From an uncultured Lachnospiraceae bacterium (GTDB taxonomy: Bacteria > Bacillota > Clostridia > Lachnospirales > Lachnospiraceae): 61,131 nt of DNA. Each line of letters opens with the position of its first letter. Positions within the stretch are counted from its first letter, which is position 1. This document shows positions 27,502-35,581 of the stretch, piece by piece. The notes beneath the pieces are model-generated. The model saw only the letters and a list, made by a program, of their open reading frames with translations, searched no databases and had not been told where the DNA came from. Made by a program: the position numbers and the translations under genes. The stretch spans positions 1 to 61,131 of the forward strand of contig CANAPP010000015.1 in the NCBI GenBank assembly GCA_947363565.1. The letters run 5' to 3'.

Positions 27502-27681
27502 GTAATTATCCGCCATATCTGGTTCGATACGGCGGATAATTACGTTATGAAGCGTTTATTCCACGGTCAGCTTTACAATGATCCTCTACGGGCGTGTATA
27601 AGGGCAGTAATGGGGAGCCATAAAGGACTGCTCCCTGACGCTCGCCCTCTCATTGTAAAGCTGCTTTCGCGGCATAAACGC
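27502..27681. repeat. Nested palindromes in the non-coding end of the IS element
   Basis: First, a perfect 13-bp stem GTAATTATCCGCC/GGCGGATAATTAC (27502-27514 with 27531-27543). Then a larger structure: GCGTTTA/TAAACGC (27552/27675), a perfect 14-bp CAGCTTTACAATGA/TCATTGTAAAGCTG (27568-27581 with 27650-27663), GGGCG/CGCCC inside it, and a further small hairpin at the tip. IS3 elements normally have only a few bases between orfB and the end. Confidence 0.75.
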
Positions 27682-27690
27682 CCGTCAGGA

Positions 27691-28656
27691 TTATGCACAC
27701 CATTTTGCTTTGTATGCGTTAATCCGTTTGTTTTCTGCGATGGGATACTGTGCCGGGTTCTGTGCTGATAAAGCCGCCTTTCTTACCTGTGATGGTGTTT
27801 TATAGAGAAATCTTTCCTGCGGTCTTTCTTCTGCATAAAACTTCATGTATCCATCAATTGCGGAACGAAGGGATTTTTCATCTTCTATCTTGTACATGCA
27901 GCACATTTCTGATTTTATAATCCCCCATAATCCTTCTGTGGGACCGTTGTCAATGCAGTGCCCGACACGGGACATAGACTGGTCCATCCCCTGTTTTTGG
28001 AGCATGTCCCGGAATACCCTGCTTGTATACTGGTATCCCCTGTCTGAATGGAAAATTGGTTTTGCATCCGGGTTTTCTTTGAGCGCCCGGTCATAAGTAT
28101 CAAACACAAGTTTATTATCATTTCTCCCGCTCACGACATAGGCCACTGGCGAACGGTCATATAAATCAATAATCGCACTCAGATAAAGCTTCTTTCCGGT
28201 ATCAGGAACTTTAAATTCAGTGACATCCGTAGCCCACTTCTCGTTTGGCCTTGTTGCATTGAAATCCCGTTTGAGCCTATTCCCGGCAGTTGATTCCGGC
28301 TGTGAGGCGCGATACTTTTTCTTCTTTCTTCGGATGGCGGAATGGATACCAAGCTTTTTCATGATCCTGTGGACACGGTTTTTGCTGTAACCCGTGTGGT
28401 TGAAATGGTTGATCCAGCCAGTCATCCGACGGTAGCCCAATATATGGCCGAAACGCCCGTCATACTCTTTTATCAGCCCTGCCAGCTTTATATTCTCTGC
28501 TTCCTGTTGTGGGATGGAACGGTGTATCCATTTATAGTAGGCAGCATGGGATATATTCAGCTGCCTGCACATCCAATTAATTCTCCAGTGCTTTTCATCA
28601 TAAAAGTATTTGACTGTCAAATATTCCGGTTCATGGCGTACTTTTCCAAGCCTCAC
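27691..28656 (-). CDS. IS3-family transposase OrfB (DDE integrase core)
   Basis: The 321-residue frame opens at GTG and carries an HTH_21-type N-terminal region (MCRQLNISHAAYYKWIHRSI) and an rve integrase core: Asp in KWATDVTEFKV, Asp in FHSDRGYQYTS, and Glu in NGPTEGLWGIIKSEMC. This is the DDE catalytic triad of IS150/IS3 transposases. It is normally made as an OrfAB fusion by -1 frameshifting. Here it lies in the +1 frame relative to OrfA, suggesting a lost base near the junction. The catalytic part itself is intact. Confidence 0.9.
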   Translation of the reverse strand: MRLGKVRHEPEYLTVKYFYDEKHWRINWMCRQLNISHAAYYKWIHRSIPQQEAENIKLAGLIKEYDGRFGHILGYRRMTGWINHFNHTGYSKNRVHRIMKKLGIHSAIRRKKKKYRASQPESTAGNRLKRDFNATRPNEKWATDVTEFKVPDTGKKLYLSAIIDLYDRSPVAYVVSGRNDNKLVFDTYDRALKENPDAKPIFHSDRGYQYTSRVFRDMLQKQGMDQSMSRVGHCIDNGPTEGLWGIIKSEMCCMYKIEDEKSLRSAIDGYMKFYAEERPQERFLYKTPSQVRKAALSAQNPAQYPIAENKRINAYKAKWCA

Positions 28657-28714
28657 ATCCTCTCGAATTCTTTCACTTTTTTAGCAGTTCAACTACCATG
28701 TCCTTTTTTTCCAA

Positions 28715-29350
28715 CTAACGTTTTAACCGTAGATTTTCACGCCTTAAGCGTTCCAGTTCATCTACTTCATCATCTGTTTTGAGATGCCCCCTCTTATCTG
28801 CCAGCCCATCTTCACCGCAGGCATCATATTTCTTTACCCATGAATAAACCTGGCTGTAGGAAACATCATATTTTGCTGCTGTGCCCTTATAATCACGGTT
28901 ATGGCTGATACAATAACGGACAATCTCCCTGCGTTCTTTCAACGTTGTTTTCCTTCGGGCTCCTGCCATATAGACCTCCTGTTTCGGATTGTAATCCTTA
29001 AGTTTTCTATTGGCATTATACTTCAAAACCCATCTTCTGAAAACCTCAGTCCCGGAGATGCCATATTTGGCGGTAATGTCCATGATGGAACCTTTTCCAG
29101 CAAGGTATTCCTCAACAGCAAGAATTTTTAATTCGGAGGAATAGCTTTTATTGTGCATGGAATTGGAAAAAGCCTCAGAACCCGTTGCCTTGTACATGGC
29201 AACCCACTCATTCAGTGATGAAGAGGAATGATTTTTCTCATTGTATGTTATTCCATATTTTTCACAAACTTGGGCTGCTGAATATTTCCCTGACAGAAAA
29301 TCTTCGCATGCCCTGATTTTAAGTTCCGGTGAATACTTTGGTTTGGACAT
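28715..29350 (-). CDS. IS3-family transposase OrfA (helix-turn-helix), ended by an early amber codon
   Basis: The start is ATG 29348-29350 (211 residues), eight bases after AGAGG. It has three HTH-like repeats (YSPELKIRACEDFLSG, YSSELKILAVEEYLAG, and LKERREIVRYCISH) and a leucine-zipper end (DELERLRRENLRLKR). The frame stops at TAG (28715-28717) but continues beyond it as LEKKDMVVELLKK to a CTA-AAA-AAG-TGA slippery site. A GAG-to-TAG change would give the usual KRELEKKD. The amber stop sits upstream of the frameshift site, so the fusion transposase should not form without suppression. Confidence 0.82.
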   Translation of the reverse strand: MSKPKYSPELKIRACEDFLSGKYSAAQVCEKYGITYNEKNHSSSSLNEWVAMYKATGSEAFSNSMHNKSYSSELKILAVEEYLAGKGSIMDITAKYGISGTEVFRRWVLKYNANRKLKDYNPKQEVYMAGARRKTTLKERREIVRYCISHNRDYKGTAAKYDVSYSQVYSWVKKYDACGEDGLADKRGHLKTDDEVDELERLRRENLRLKR

Positions 29351-29403
29351 AAAAAACACCTCTTAAGCAGACTTTGGTTATTTCCCCTGTCTACTTAAGA
29401 GGT
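29351..29403 (-). promoter_or_regulatory. Hairpin at the IS end that masks the orfA ribosome-binding site and resembles a terminator
   Basis: On the minus strand ACCTCTTAAGTAGAC pairs with GTCTGCTTAAGAGGT (14 of 15), immediately followed by G and six Ts and then the orfA ATG. The 3' arm contains the AAGAGG ribosome-binding site. Transcripts entering from outside would fold and stop or be untranslated, a known way for IS elements to avoid activation by impinging transcription. Confidence 0.65.
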
Positions 29404-29447
29404 ATCATATCACACATAATCAATGTCGGCTTTACACCATAATTTTA

Positions 29448-29461
29448 TATTGTATACAATA
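29448..29461. promoter_or_regulatory. Perfect 14-bp palindrome downstream of the FGGY kinase gene
   Basis: TATTGTATACAATA lies between the kinase stop (29491) and the IS end (29400). It could be a regulator binding site or remnant promoter. No T-run follows, so it is not a typical terminator. Confidence 0.3.
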
Positions 29462-29490
29462 CAATTTTCAGCCCTGGCATTTCTCCGTCA

Positions 29491-30966
29491 TTACTTCGTC
29501 AATACCGTCTCCACCGCCGCTTTCCATCCGGCGTACTTTTTATCCCGGACTTTTATTTCCATCTCCGGCTCATACTTCACTCTTTTCAGTTTTCCAAAGA
29601 TGCTCTCATCCCACACGCCGAGCCTTAAGCCCGCTGCATACGCCGGACCGATGCCGGAAAGTTCCTCGGAATCCGGTACCTGCACGGTTGCATCCGCGAT
29701 ATCGCTCTGGAACTGCATCAGGTAATCATTTTTCGTAGGACCTCCGTCTACCCGGAGCTCGCCCACTTTTACGCCCGCATCCTCGCTCATAGCCCTTACG
29801 ATGTCGGTAATCTGATACGCGATGCATTCCACGCCTGCCCGGACGATCTCTGCCTTTCCCGTTGTCCGTGTCATACCGACGATTGCCGCTGCCGCATGGC
29901 TGTCCCAGTAAGGCGCGCCAAGCCCGGAAAATGCCGGGATCAAATACAGGGAATCATCCTTCACTGCCGCCTTTGCAAGCCCTGTCGTCTCTCCCGGAGA
30001 CTGGATGAGATTCAGATCGTCCTTGAGCCACGTGATGACTGCCCCCGTGTAGTTTAAGTTCCCCTCCAGCACGTAATTTACCTTTCCGCCCATGCTCCAT
30101 GCCAGGGATGTGACTACGCCGTGGGTGCTGAGCACCGGTTTCTCCCCGATATTCATCATGATCGAAGAACCTGTGCCGTAGGTTGCCTTTGTCATGCCGG
30201 ACGTAAGGCACCCCTGCCCGAAAAGGGAGCCGTGGGAATCTCCAAGCACGCCGTGAATCGGCACCGGCGCGGGAAGAACACCTTCAAAATCCGTCTCCCC
30301 GAACTTCGAATCCGAGTCGCACACTTCTGCCATATTCTTTGCGTCAATCCCGAACAGCTCACAGATTTCCTCATCCCACTTCAGCTCGAAAATGTTAAAT
30401 AACTGGGTGCGGGAGGCGTTGGAATAATCGGTCTTATACGCCTTTCCCCCGGTAAGCTTGTAGACAAGCCAGCTGTCAATGGTGCCATGGCAGATCTCGC
30501 CTTTTTCTGCCTTTTCTTTAGCCCCCTCCACATTTTCCAGAATCCACGCAATCTTGGACGCCGGGAAATAGGGCGACAGATTCATGCCCGTCTTCCTCCG
30601 GATATTCTCCGCCTCACCTTTTCTTTCTACCCGCTCGCAGATAGATGCCGCCCTGGCGCACTGCCATACGATGGCATTTCCGAGGGGCTCCCCGCTTACG
30701 CGGTCCCACGCCAGGGAAGTCTCCCGCTGATTGCTGATACCGATACCCGCTACCTTCGACTTGTCAATGTCCTCCGTGAGCATCCGCACCACCTCGATGA
30801 CACTTTCATAAATCTCGGACGGATTGTGGGACACCCAGCCCTTTTCGTTCACAATTTGCTCATGAGGCTTGTCCGTTCGCTTGATGAGGCTCCCACTCTC
30901 GTCAAACAAAAGCGCCTTTGTTCCCTGCGTGCTCTGGTCTATACTTATAATATATCTTTCTGCCAT
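29491..30966 (-). CDS. FGGY-family carbohydrate kinase, glycerol-kinase-like but with altered substrate pocket
   Basis: The 491-residue protein aligns along its length with glycerol kinase (IDQSTQGTKALLFD, SNQRETSLAWD, GTIDSWLVYKLTGG, TYGTGSSIMMN, AFSGLGAPYWD). Of the glycerol contacts, R81, E82, Y133 and D243 are kept, but the usual GDQQAALFG reads GDSHGSLFG, so the residue after the catalytic Asp is Ser, not Gln. In a pentose-type operon with isomerase, split transketolase and ribose-type transporter, it more likely phosphorylates a ketopentose or related sugar than glycerol. It is the last gene of the operon. A genuine glycerol kinase cannot be excluded. Confidence 0.8.
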   Translation of the reverse strand: MAERYIISIDQSTQGTKALLFDESGSLIKRTDKPHEQIVNEKGWVSHNPSEIYESVIEVVRMLTEDIDKSKVAGIGISNQRETSLAWDRVSGEPLGNAIVWQCARAASICERVERKGEAENIRRKTGMNLSPYFPASKIAWILENVEGAKEKAEKGEICHGTIDSWLVYKLTGGKAYKTDYSNASRTQLFNIFELKWDEEICELFGIDAKNMAEVCDSDSKFGETDFEGVLPAPVPIHGVLGDSHGSLFGQGCLTSGMTKATYGTGSSIMMNIGEKPVLSTHGVVTSLAWSMGGKVNYVLEGNLNYTGAVITWLKDDLNLIQSPGETTGLAKAAVKDDSLYLIPAFSGLGAPYWDSHAAAAIVGMTRTTGKAEIVRAGVECIAYQITDIVRAMSEDAGVKVGELRVDGGPTKNDYLMQFQSDIADATVQVPDSEELSGIGPAYAAGLRLGVWDESIFGKLKRVKYEPEMEIKVRDKKYAGWKAAVETVLTK

Positions 30967-31086
30967 TACATTTCCTCATCTTTCCCATCTCCGCAGCCTG
31001 TCGCCTGATATCTCTTCTGCCGCCGTACCTGCCCGCGTATTGATATCTCTTGCATGAATATCCCTGCTCCAGGCTGCTCTTATCTC

Positions 31087-31971
31087 TTACAATTCTGCTT
31101 TAAGCACTTCCTCCTTAAGCGGAATAGACGCTGTAGCTCCTTCTCTCGATACCGCGATTGCCGATGCCTTCGCAGCCAAAGAAAGCCCTTCTGGAACCGG
31201 CAAGCCGTCAATGACAGAGGAAATAAAGTACCCGGTAAAGGTATCTCCCGCCGCCGTCGTATCCACAGCCTTCACCTTGTAGATCCCCTGACGGTACTGC
31301 TCGTCCTTGTACTGGTACACGGAGCCGTCGCCCCCCAGCGTCAGGACTACCTTCGCCTCCGGATAAATCTCTCCTAGTTTCTTTAAAATCTTCTCTGTTT
31401 CTTTCTCGCCCGTCACCTGACCGCCTTCAATCTCATTTAACAAAAACATGGAAATCTTCCCAAAATCACATGCGTCAAGGGCATTGTCGTAAGGCGACGG
31501 ATTCAGGATGATCATCATCCCCCGCTCATACGCCCGGTCAATAATGTAGTCCAGCAGGTTCACCTCATTTTGCAAAAGAAGAATGTCCCCTTTTTCAAAA
31601 TTTCCAAGCACTTCGTCTACAAACGCTTTCGTGATGCTCCTGTTGGCGCCGCCGTACAGAAGGATGCAGTTCTGCCCGTTTTTGTCCACCTGGATGATCG
31701 TATGTCCGCACTTTTCCGGAATCGTCCGGATAAAATCCACATTCACGCCGCCCTCCCGGCAGGCTTCAAGAAGAACACCGCCCTCCTCACCGATCATCCC
31801 GGCATGGTAGACGTCCACTCCCGCCTTCGCAAGGGCGATAGACTGATTCAGCCCCTTTCCCCCGCAGAATACATTCATCCCCGAAGAGCAAAGCGTCTCG
31901 CCCGGCATCACCATATGGTCAACCGAATACACATAATCCAGATTCAAAGACCCAAAATTCAATACTTTCAT
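31087..31971 (-). CDS. PfkB-family kinase (ribokinase-like)
   Basis: ATG 31969-31971 (294 residues) is chosen because GGAGG lies 7 nt upstream. Motifs: MKVLNFGSLNLDYVYSVDHM start, GGKGLNQSIALAKAG sugar-binding segment, NPSPYDNALD, TLGGDGS, and TTAAGDTFTGYF with the catalytic Asp. The family phosphorylates ribose or similar sugars. With RbsD immediately upstream, ribose-like use is natural, but the operon also encodes an FGGY kinase, so the two may act on different intermediates or substrates. Confidence 0.85.
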   Translation of the reverse strand: MKVLNFGSLNLDYVYSVDHMVMPGETLCSSGMNVFCGGKGLNQSIALAKAGVDVYHAGMIGEEGGVLLEACREGGVNVDFIRTIPEKCGHTIIQVDKNGQNCILLYGGANRSITKAFVDEVLGNFEKGDILLLQNEVNLLDYIIDRAYERGMMIILNPSPYDNALDACDFGKISMFLLNEIEGGQVTGEKETEKILKKLGEIYPEAKVVLTLGGDGSVYQYKDEQYRQGIYKVKAVDTTAAGDTFTGYFISSVIDGLPVPEGLSLAAKASAIAVSREGATASIPLKEEVLKAEL

Positions 31972-32051
31972 CACAACACCTCCTGCGTCCGCACTTTTCA
32001 CCCAAAAATGCAGCCGCCTTCTTTCACCATATTCTCAGCCCAAGGAACAGT

Positions 32052-32447
32052 TTAAAAAGCAACCCCCGCACGCAGCACAATATTCGGATAAGGCGTAAAC
32101 TCCCCCGTCCGTATCACAAACTTAAGTCCCGCAGATCTCTTTTTAAGCTCCTCATGGGAAATCATCTCCGACTCCACCCCGTCAAGCTTTTCCCTAATAT
32201 AAGAAAGCAGCTCCGGATTATTCTCCACAATCTCCTCAGCTAAAGTATACCCTTCCACCTGCACCTCGTCAAGAACCGCATCCATTACCTGCCGAAACGA
32301 AGGCACCCCGCCGCAAAGCGCCAGATCCACAATCTCCACGCCCTTCGGCACCGGCATCCCCCCGTCCGCGATCATAAACAAATCCTTATGCCCCAGCCCC
32401 GCAACAAGCCCCGCCAACTGAGCATTAATAATCCCTCTCTTCTTCAT
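32052..32447 (-). CDS. rbsD: D-ribose pyranase RbsD
   Basis: ATG 32445-32447 gives 131 residues, the normal RbsD size. The catalytic His is in LGHKDLFMIADGGMPVP, and the conserved Tyr/Asn are in RTGEFTPYPNIVL near the C-terminus. The enzyme catalyses ring-form (pyranose to furanose) conversion of ribose and probably related aldoses. It sits before the PfkB kinase gene and about 490 bp after the permease gene, with large hairpins in the gap. Confidence 0.92.
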   Translation of the reverse strand: MKKRGIINAQLAGLVAGLGHKDLFMIADGGMPVPKGVEIVDLALCGGVPSFRQVMDAVLDEVQVEGYTLAEEIVENNPELLSYIREKLDGVESEMISHEELKKRSAGLKFVIRTGEFTPYPNIVLRAGVAF

Positions 32448-32486
32448 CCAAAACACATCCTTTCCAAAAAATCCGCTAATAGAAGG

Positions 32487-32680
32487 TTGCGAAACTCAAG
32501 TGTTTACTCAGGTCATTGTGCAGCTTGTATATTCCAACACAGACACGCTCCCGCTCCAAGTTTACCGCAGCGGTACATAAGCTGCCAAAATACGGCAGCT
32601 AAGTACCGGCGGTAAACTAAGGTCTGCTTATGGAATATACAAGCTGCACAATTCGGCACTGACAAATCAAAGTTTCGCAA
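32487..32680. repeat. 194-bp nested hairpin element (arms up to 20 bp perfect)
   Basis: Nested arms share nearly one axis: TTGCGAAACT/AGTTTCGCAA (32487/32671), a perfect 20-bp pair at 32517-32536 and 32631-32650, AGTTTACCGC/GCGGTAAACT (32559/32609), GGTAC/GTACC (32572/32603), and AGCTGCC/GGCAGCT at the tip (32580/32594). No T-run follows, so it is not a simple terminator. It looks like a miniature mobile element or an mRNA-processing structure. Confidence 0.85.
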
Positions 32681-32682
32681 TT

Positions 32683-32784
32683 AACCAGCGCCCCCAAACA
32701 AACTCAACCCGCTAAAATCCACAATCTACCAAGCAGAAACCAGCGTTCCCAACAAACTCAACCCGCTAAAATCCACAACCTATG
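32683..32784. repeat. Direct tandem repeat, two units, 55-bp period
   Basis: Both units begin AACCAGCG and share the segment AACTCAACCCGCTAAAATCC followed by ACAA (or ACAACC). They start at 32683 and 32738. The pair fills the space between two long hairpins. Confidence 0.8.
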
Positions 32785-32790
32785 GCGCAA

Positions 32791-32925
32791 CCCGGCTGGA
32801 TTCGTATTCCTAAAGGAAACCCGTAAAAAACGTCAGCACTTGGCGAGGTTTTTTCGAGCCTAGTGTCTGCTACGTTTTTTCCCGAGCGAAAGCGTGGTTT
32901 CTGTAGGAATATGAATCCAGCCGGG
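32791..32925. repeat. 135-bp nested hairpin element directly after the permease gene
   Basis: A 21-bp outer arm at 32791-32811 pairs with 32905-32925 (one mismatch). Inside lie GGAAACC/GGTTTC, AAAAAACGT/ACGTTTTTT (32825/32872) and a GGC/GCC tip. It differs in sequence from the hairpin at 32487-32680. It begins 14 bp after the permease stop on the transcribed strand. Confidence 0.85.
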
Positions 32926-32938
32926 CTGCTCACCAACC

Positions 32939-33991
32939 TTATTTGTTCTCGTTTCGTGCCTGCAATGCCATCTTCGCCTGCAGATTTCGCTGTACCTGGT
33001 CAATGATTACCGCAATAATGATCACAAGACCTCTGATAATCTTCTGCCAGAACTCTGTAACGCCGCACATAGTCATACCGTCGTTGATCACACCGATTAC
33101 AAATGCGCCGACAATCGTTCCGCCGATAGTTCCGACACCGCCTGCCATGGATGTTCCGCCGAGAACGGATGCCGCGATGGCGTTCATTTCCCAGGACTCA
33201 CCGGTCTTCGGCGTCGCGGATACAAGCTGTGAGGTTGCGATGATGCCGACAACCGCAGAACAGAATCCGGAGAATGCGTACACCCAGATCTTTACCCGGT
33301 CAACCTTGATACCGGAAAGCTTTGACGCCTTTTCATTGCCACCAATGGAAAGCACATGCCAGCCGAAAGGCGTTTTCTTAAGCACAAGCCCCGCTGCTAC
33401 AGCGATAAGTGCAAGGATGAGAACGCCGCAGGGAACCGCTGTTCCCGCAAGGTTACGCCCGAACACTTCAAAGCCTGTATTTCCAAGCCCTTCACTTCCG
33501 GCAAGCTCGGAAAATGTCGCGCCGTTGGAACGGATATTCGCAAATCCGCGCCAGATGTACATGGTACCCAGCGTCGCGATAAACGGGGCTACGTTGAATT
33601 TCGTGATGACAAGACCGTTGATCATGCCCATCAATGCCCCCAAAAGAACCGTGATCAGCACGATCATCGGTACGCTGAAATACAGGGTCACGCCGAACAT
33701 CTTAAGGGTTAAGCCCTCCTGGATCAGTCCGCCCGCGATCATGCCCGCAAGGCCCGCCACCGAACCTACGGAGAGGTCGATACCGCCTGTGATGATGACG
33801 TAAGTCATTCCGATCGCAAGGATTCCGTAAAGAGCCACATGCTTTGCAACCGTGAGGAGCGCTCCCGCACTCATAAAGTTATCTGCCGTAATACTGAAGA
33901 ATATAAGCAGAATGATCAATACAATAAACGTACGACCTTTTAATATAGTCATCGCCAATTTATTATTTCCAGAATTTTGTTTCGCTGCCAT
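32939..33991 (-). CDS. Ribose-type (RbsC-like) ABC transporter permease
   Basis: The 350-residue hydrophobic protein has about eight to ten membrane segments and the BPD_transp_2 signature (MTYVIITGGIDLSVGSVAGL, then ATLGTMYIWRGFANI and GGTSMAGGVGTIGGTIVGA). It forms the membrane channel for the carbohydrate-uptake class 2 family (ribose, galactose, autoinducer-2, apiose and others). The start ATG has AAAGGAG 10 nt before. It is paired with the ATPase 18 bp upstream. It ends in ALQARNENK, then hairpins. Confidence 0.93.
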   Translation of the reverse strand: MAAKQNSGNNKLAMTILKGRTFIVLIILLIFFSITADNFMSAGALLTVAKHVALYGILAIGMTYVIITGGIDLSVGSVAGLAGMIAGGLIQEGLTLKMFGVTLYFSVPMIVLITVLLGALMGMINGLVITKFNVAPFIATLGTMYIWRGFANIRSNGATFSELAGSEGLGNTGFEVFGRNLAGTAVPCGVLILALIAVAAGLVLKKTPFGWHVLSIGGNEKASKLSGIKVDRVKIWVYAFSGFCSAVVGIIATSQLVSATPKTGESWEMNAIAASVLGGTSMAGGVGTIGGTIVGAFVIGVINDGMTMCGVTEFWQKIIRGLVIIIAVIIDQVQRNLQAKMALQARNENK

Positions 33992-34009
33992 AATTTAACT
34001 CTCCTTTTC

Positions 34010-35548
34010 TTAATGATGGCCCTTGTAGGATGCCAGTACCAGTGTGTCCTGCTCAATCTCATCACCGTAGAATTCGCCTGTCTTCAAGCCGTTTGACAGA
34101 ACGATGATACGATCCGAGATCGCCACGATCTCCTGCAGCTCAGAAGAGATGACAATGATTGAAAGCCCTTCCTCCGCATACTTGTTGATGATCTCGAAAA
34201 CCTCTGTCTTCGCGCCGATATCAATACCGCGGCTCGGCTCATCCATAAGCAGGATCTTCGGTGTCGTCAGGATGCCTTTTCCGATAACGACCTTCTGCTG
34301 GTTACCGCCTGACAAGGAAAGAATCGGCAGTTTCTTATCCGCTACTTTGATATGTATATCCTTGATCTGCCCGTCTACTTTCTCCCCCTCGATCTTGGAG
34401 TCGAGGAACGGACCTTTCTTGTATCTGGTCAGCGCCGACAACGAGCAGTTCTTCTCGATGTCTAATGTCTGCACAAGCCCTTGAGCCTGCCGATCCTCCG
34501 GGATCAGGGCAAATCCGTTGTCAATCTGCTGCTTGATAGACTTGATGTTAAGCTCCTTGCCCTCCATGAGAACCTGGCCCGTATGCTCCGGGTGCAGCCC
34601 CATCAGGCACTCGAACACTTCACTTCTTCCCGCGCCCATCAGGCCGTAGATTCCGAGAACCTCTCCCCTCTTCAGCTCAAAGCTTAAGTGGTCTACCAGG
34701 TACCCGCCGCCTGCCTTCGGAAGACACAAGTCTTTTACTTCCAGTACATTTTCCACCTTGGACCAATCAACCTCACGGTCTCTCGTGGGATAGGACTTAG
34801 CTCCTCCTGTCATCTGGTGGACGATCCATGACACGTCGATATCCTTTACGTCCGAATCCGCAACATACTTTCCGTCACGCAGGATGGTTACATGGTCGCC
34901 GATTTCCATGATCTCCTCCAGCCTGTGGGAAATATATACGATGGAGATTCCCGCCGCCGTAAGCTCCCGCATGATCTTAAAGAGAACCTTAACCTCCTGC
35001 TGGCTTAAGGAAGACGTCGGCTCATCCATGATGAGTACCTTAAGATCGTCCTCCACAAGGTTTCTCGCGATCTCGATCATCTGCTGCTGCCCGACTCTCA
35101 GCTCCCCGACCTTCTGGTTCAAGTCCAGGGGATGCTCTAATCTCTCAAGGACCGCCTTTGCCCCTTCCATATGCTGCTTATTGTCAAGGGCGAATTTTCC
35201 CTTGGTCTTTTCCTTGTTCATGTAAATGTTCTGGTATACATTAAGATTCGGGAACAGGCTCAATTCCTGGTGGATAATCCCGATGCCGTGCTTTCTCGCC
35301 TCGGTAGTGTCCTTAAAATATACTTCCTCTTCTCCGATATACATCTTGCCCTCATTTGGCTGCTCGATTCCGGCAATCATCTTCATCAGGGTAGATTTTC
35401 CGGCGCCGTTTTCCCCGATCAGTACATTTACCTTGCCCTTAAGCAAGTCAAAGGATACTTCATCGAGCGCTTTCGTACCGGGGTAGATCTTGCTTATCTT
35501 TTCTGCATGGAGGAACACATCCTCCCTGCACTTATATCCTTCACCCAT
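34010..35548 (-). CDS. Ribose-type (RbsA-like) sugar ABC transporter ATP-binding protein, two ATPase domains
   Basis: The 512-residue protein has two fused nucleotide-binding domains. The first has Walker A GENGAGKST, signature LRVGQQQMIEIAR and Walker B LIMDEPTSSLS. The second has the degenerate Walker A GLMGAGRSE, signature LSGGNQQKVVIGK and Walker B LLMDEPSRGID. This is the normal CUT2 arrangement in which only one site is fully canonical. It energises import of the sugar bound by the upstream binding protein. It overlaps nothing; an AAAGGAG lies 10 nt before ATG. Confidence 0.94.
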   Translation of the reverse strand: MGEGYKCREDVFLHAEKISKIYPGTKALDEVSFDLLKGKVNVLIGENGAGKSTLMKMIAGIEQPNEGKMYIGEEEVYFKDTTEARKHGIGIIHQELSLFPNLNVYQNIYMNKEKTKGKFALDNKQHMEGAKAVLERLEHPLDLNQKVGELRVGQQQMIEIARNLVEDDLKVLIMDEPTSSLSQQEVKVLFKIMRELTAAGISIVYISHRLEEIMEIGDHVTILRDGKYVADSDVKDIDVSWIVHQMTGGAKSYPTRDREVDWSKVENVLEVKDLCLPKAGGGYLVDHLSFELKRGEVLGIYGLMGAGRSEVFECLMGLHPEHTGQVLMEGKELNIKSIKQQIDNGFALIPEDRQAQGLVQTLDIEKNCSLSALTRYKKGPFLDSKIEGEKVDGQIKDIHIKVADKKLPILSLSGGNQQKVVIGKGILTTPKILLMDEPSRGIDIGAKTEVFEIINKYAEEGLSIIVISSELQEIVAISDRIIVLSNGLKTGEFYGDEIEQDTLVLASYKGHH

Positions 35549-35581
35549 AGTCTGCTATCTCCTTTTTGCTCTCAACACTGC

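Larger units (their letters stand above)
27466..29400 (-). mobile_element. IS3-family (IS150-like) insertion sequence, probably defective
   Basis: Two transposase frames lie between imperfect inverted ends. About 30 bp inward from TGTCAAGTAGACAAGCGAAA at the left matches TCTTAAGTAGACAGGGGAAA from the right (roughly 22 of 30). The element is about 1.94 kb, longer than a typical IS150 (about 1.44 kb). The excess is a long OrfA plus about 200 bp of palindromic non-coding DNA between orfB and the left end. I see no matching target duplication in the flanks. The exact tips are uncertain by a few bases. Confidence 0.8.

Noticed and set aside
27515-27530. GGTTCGATAC loop in the IS hairpin resembling a tRNA T-arm
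   Set aside because: No acceptor, D-arm or anticodon stem can be built around it, so it is not a tRNA.
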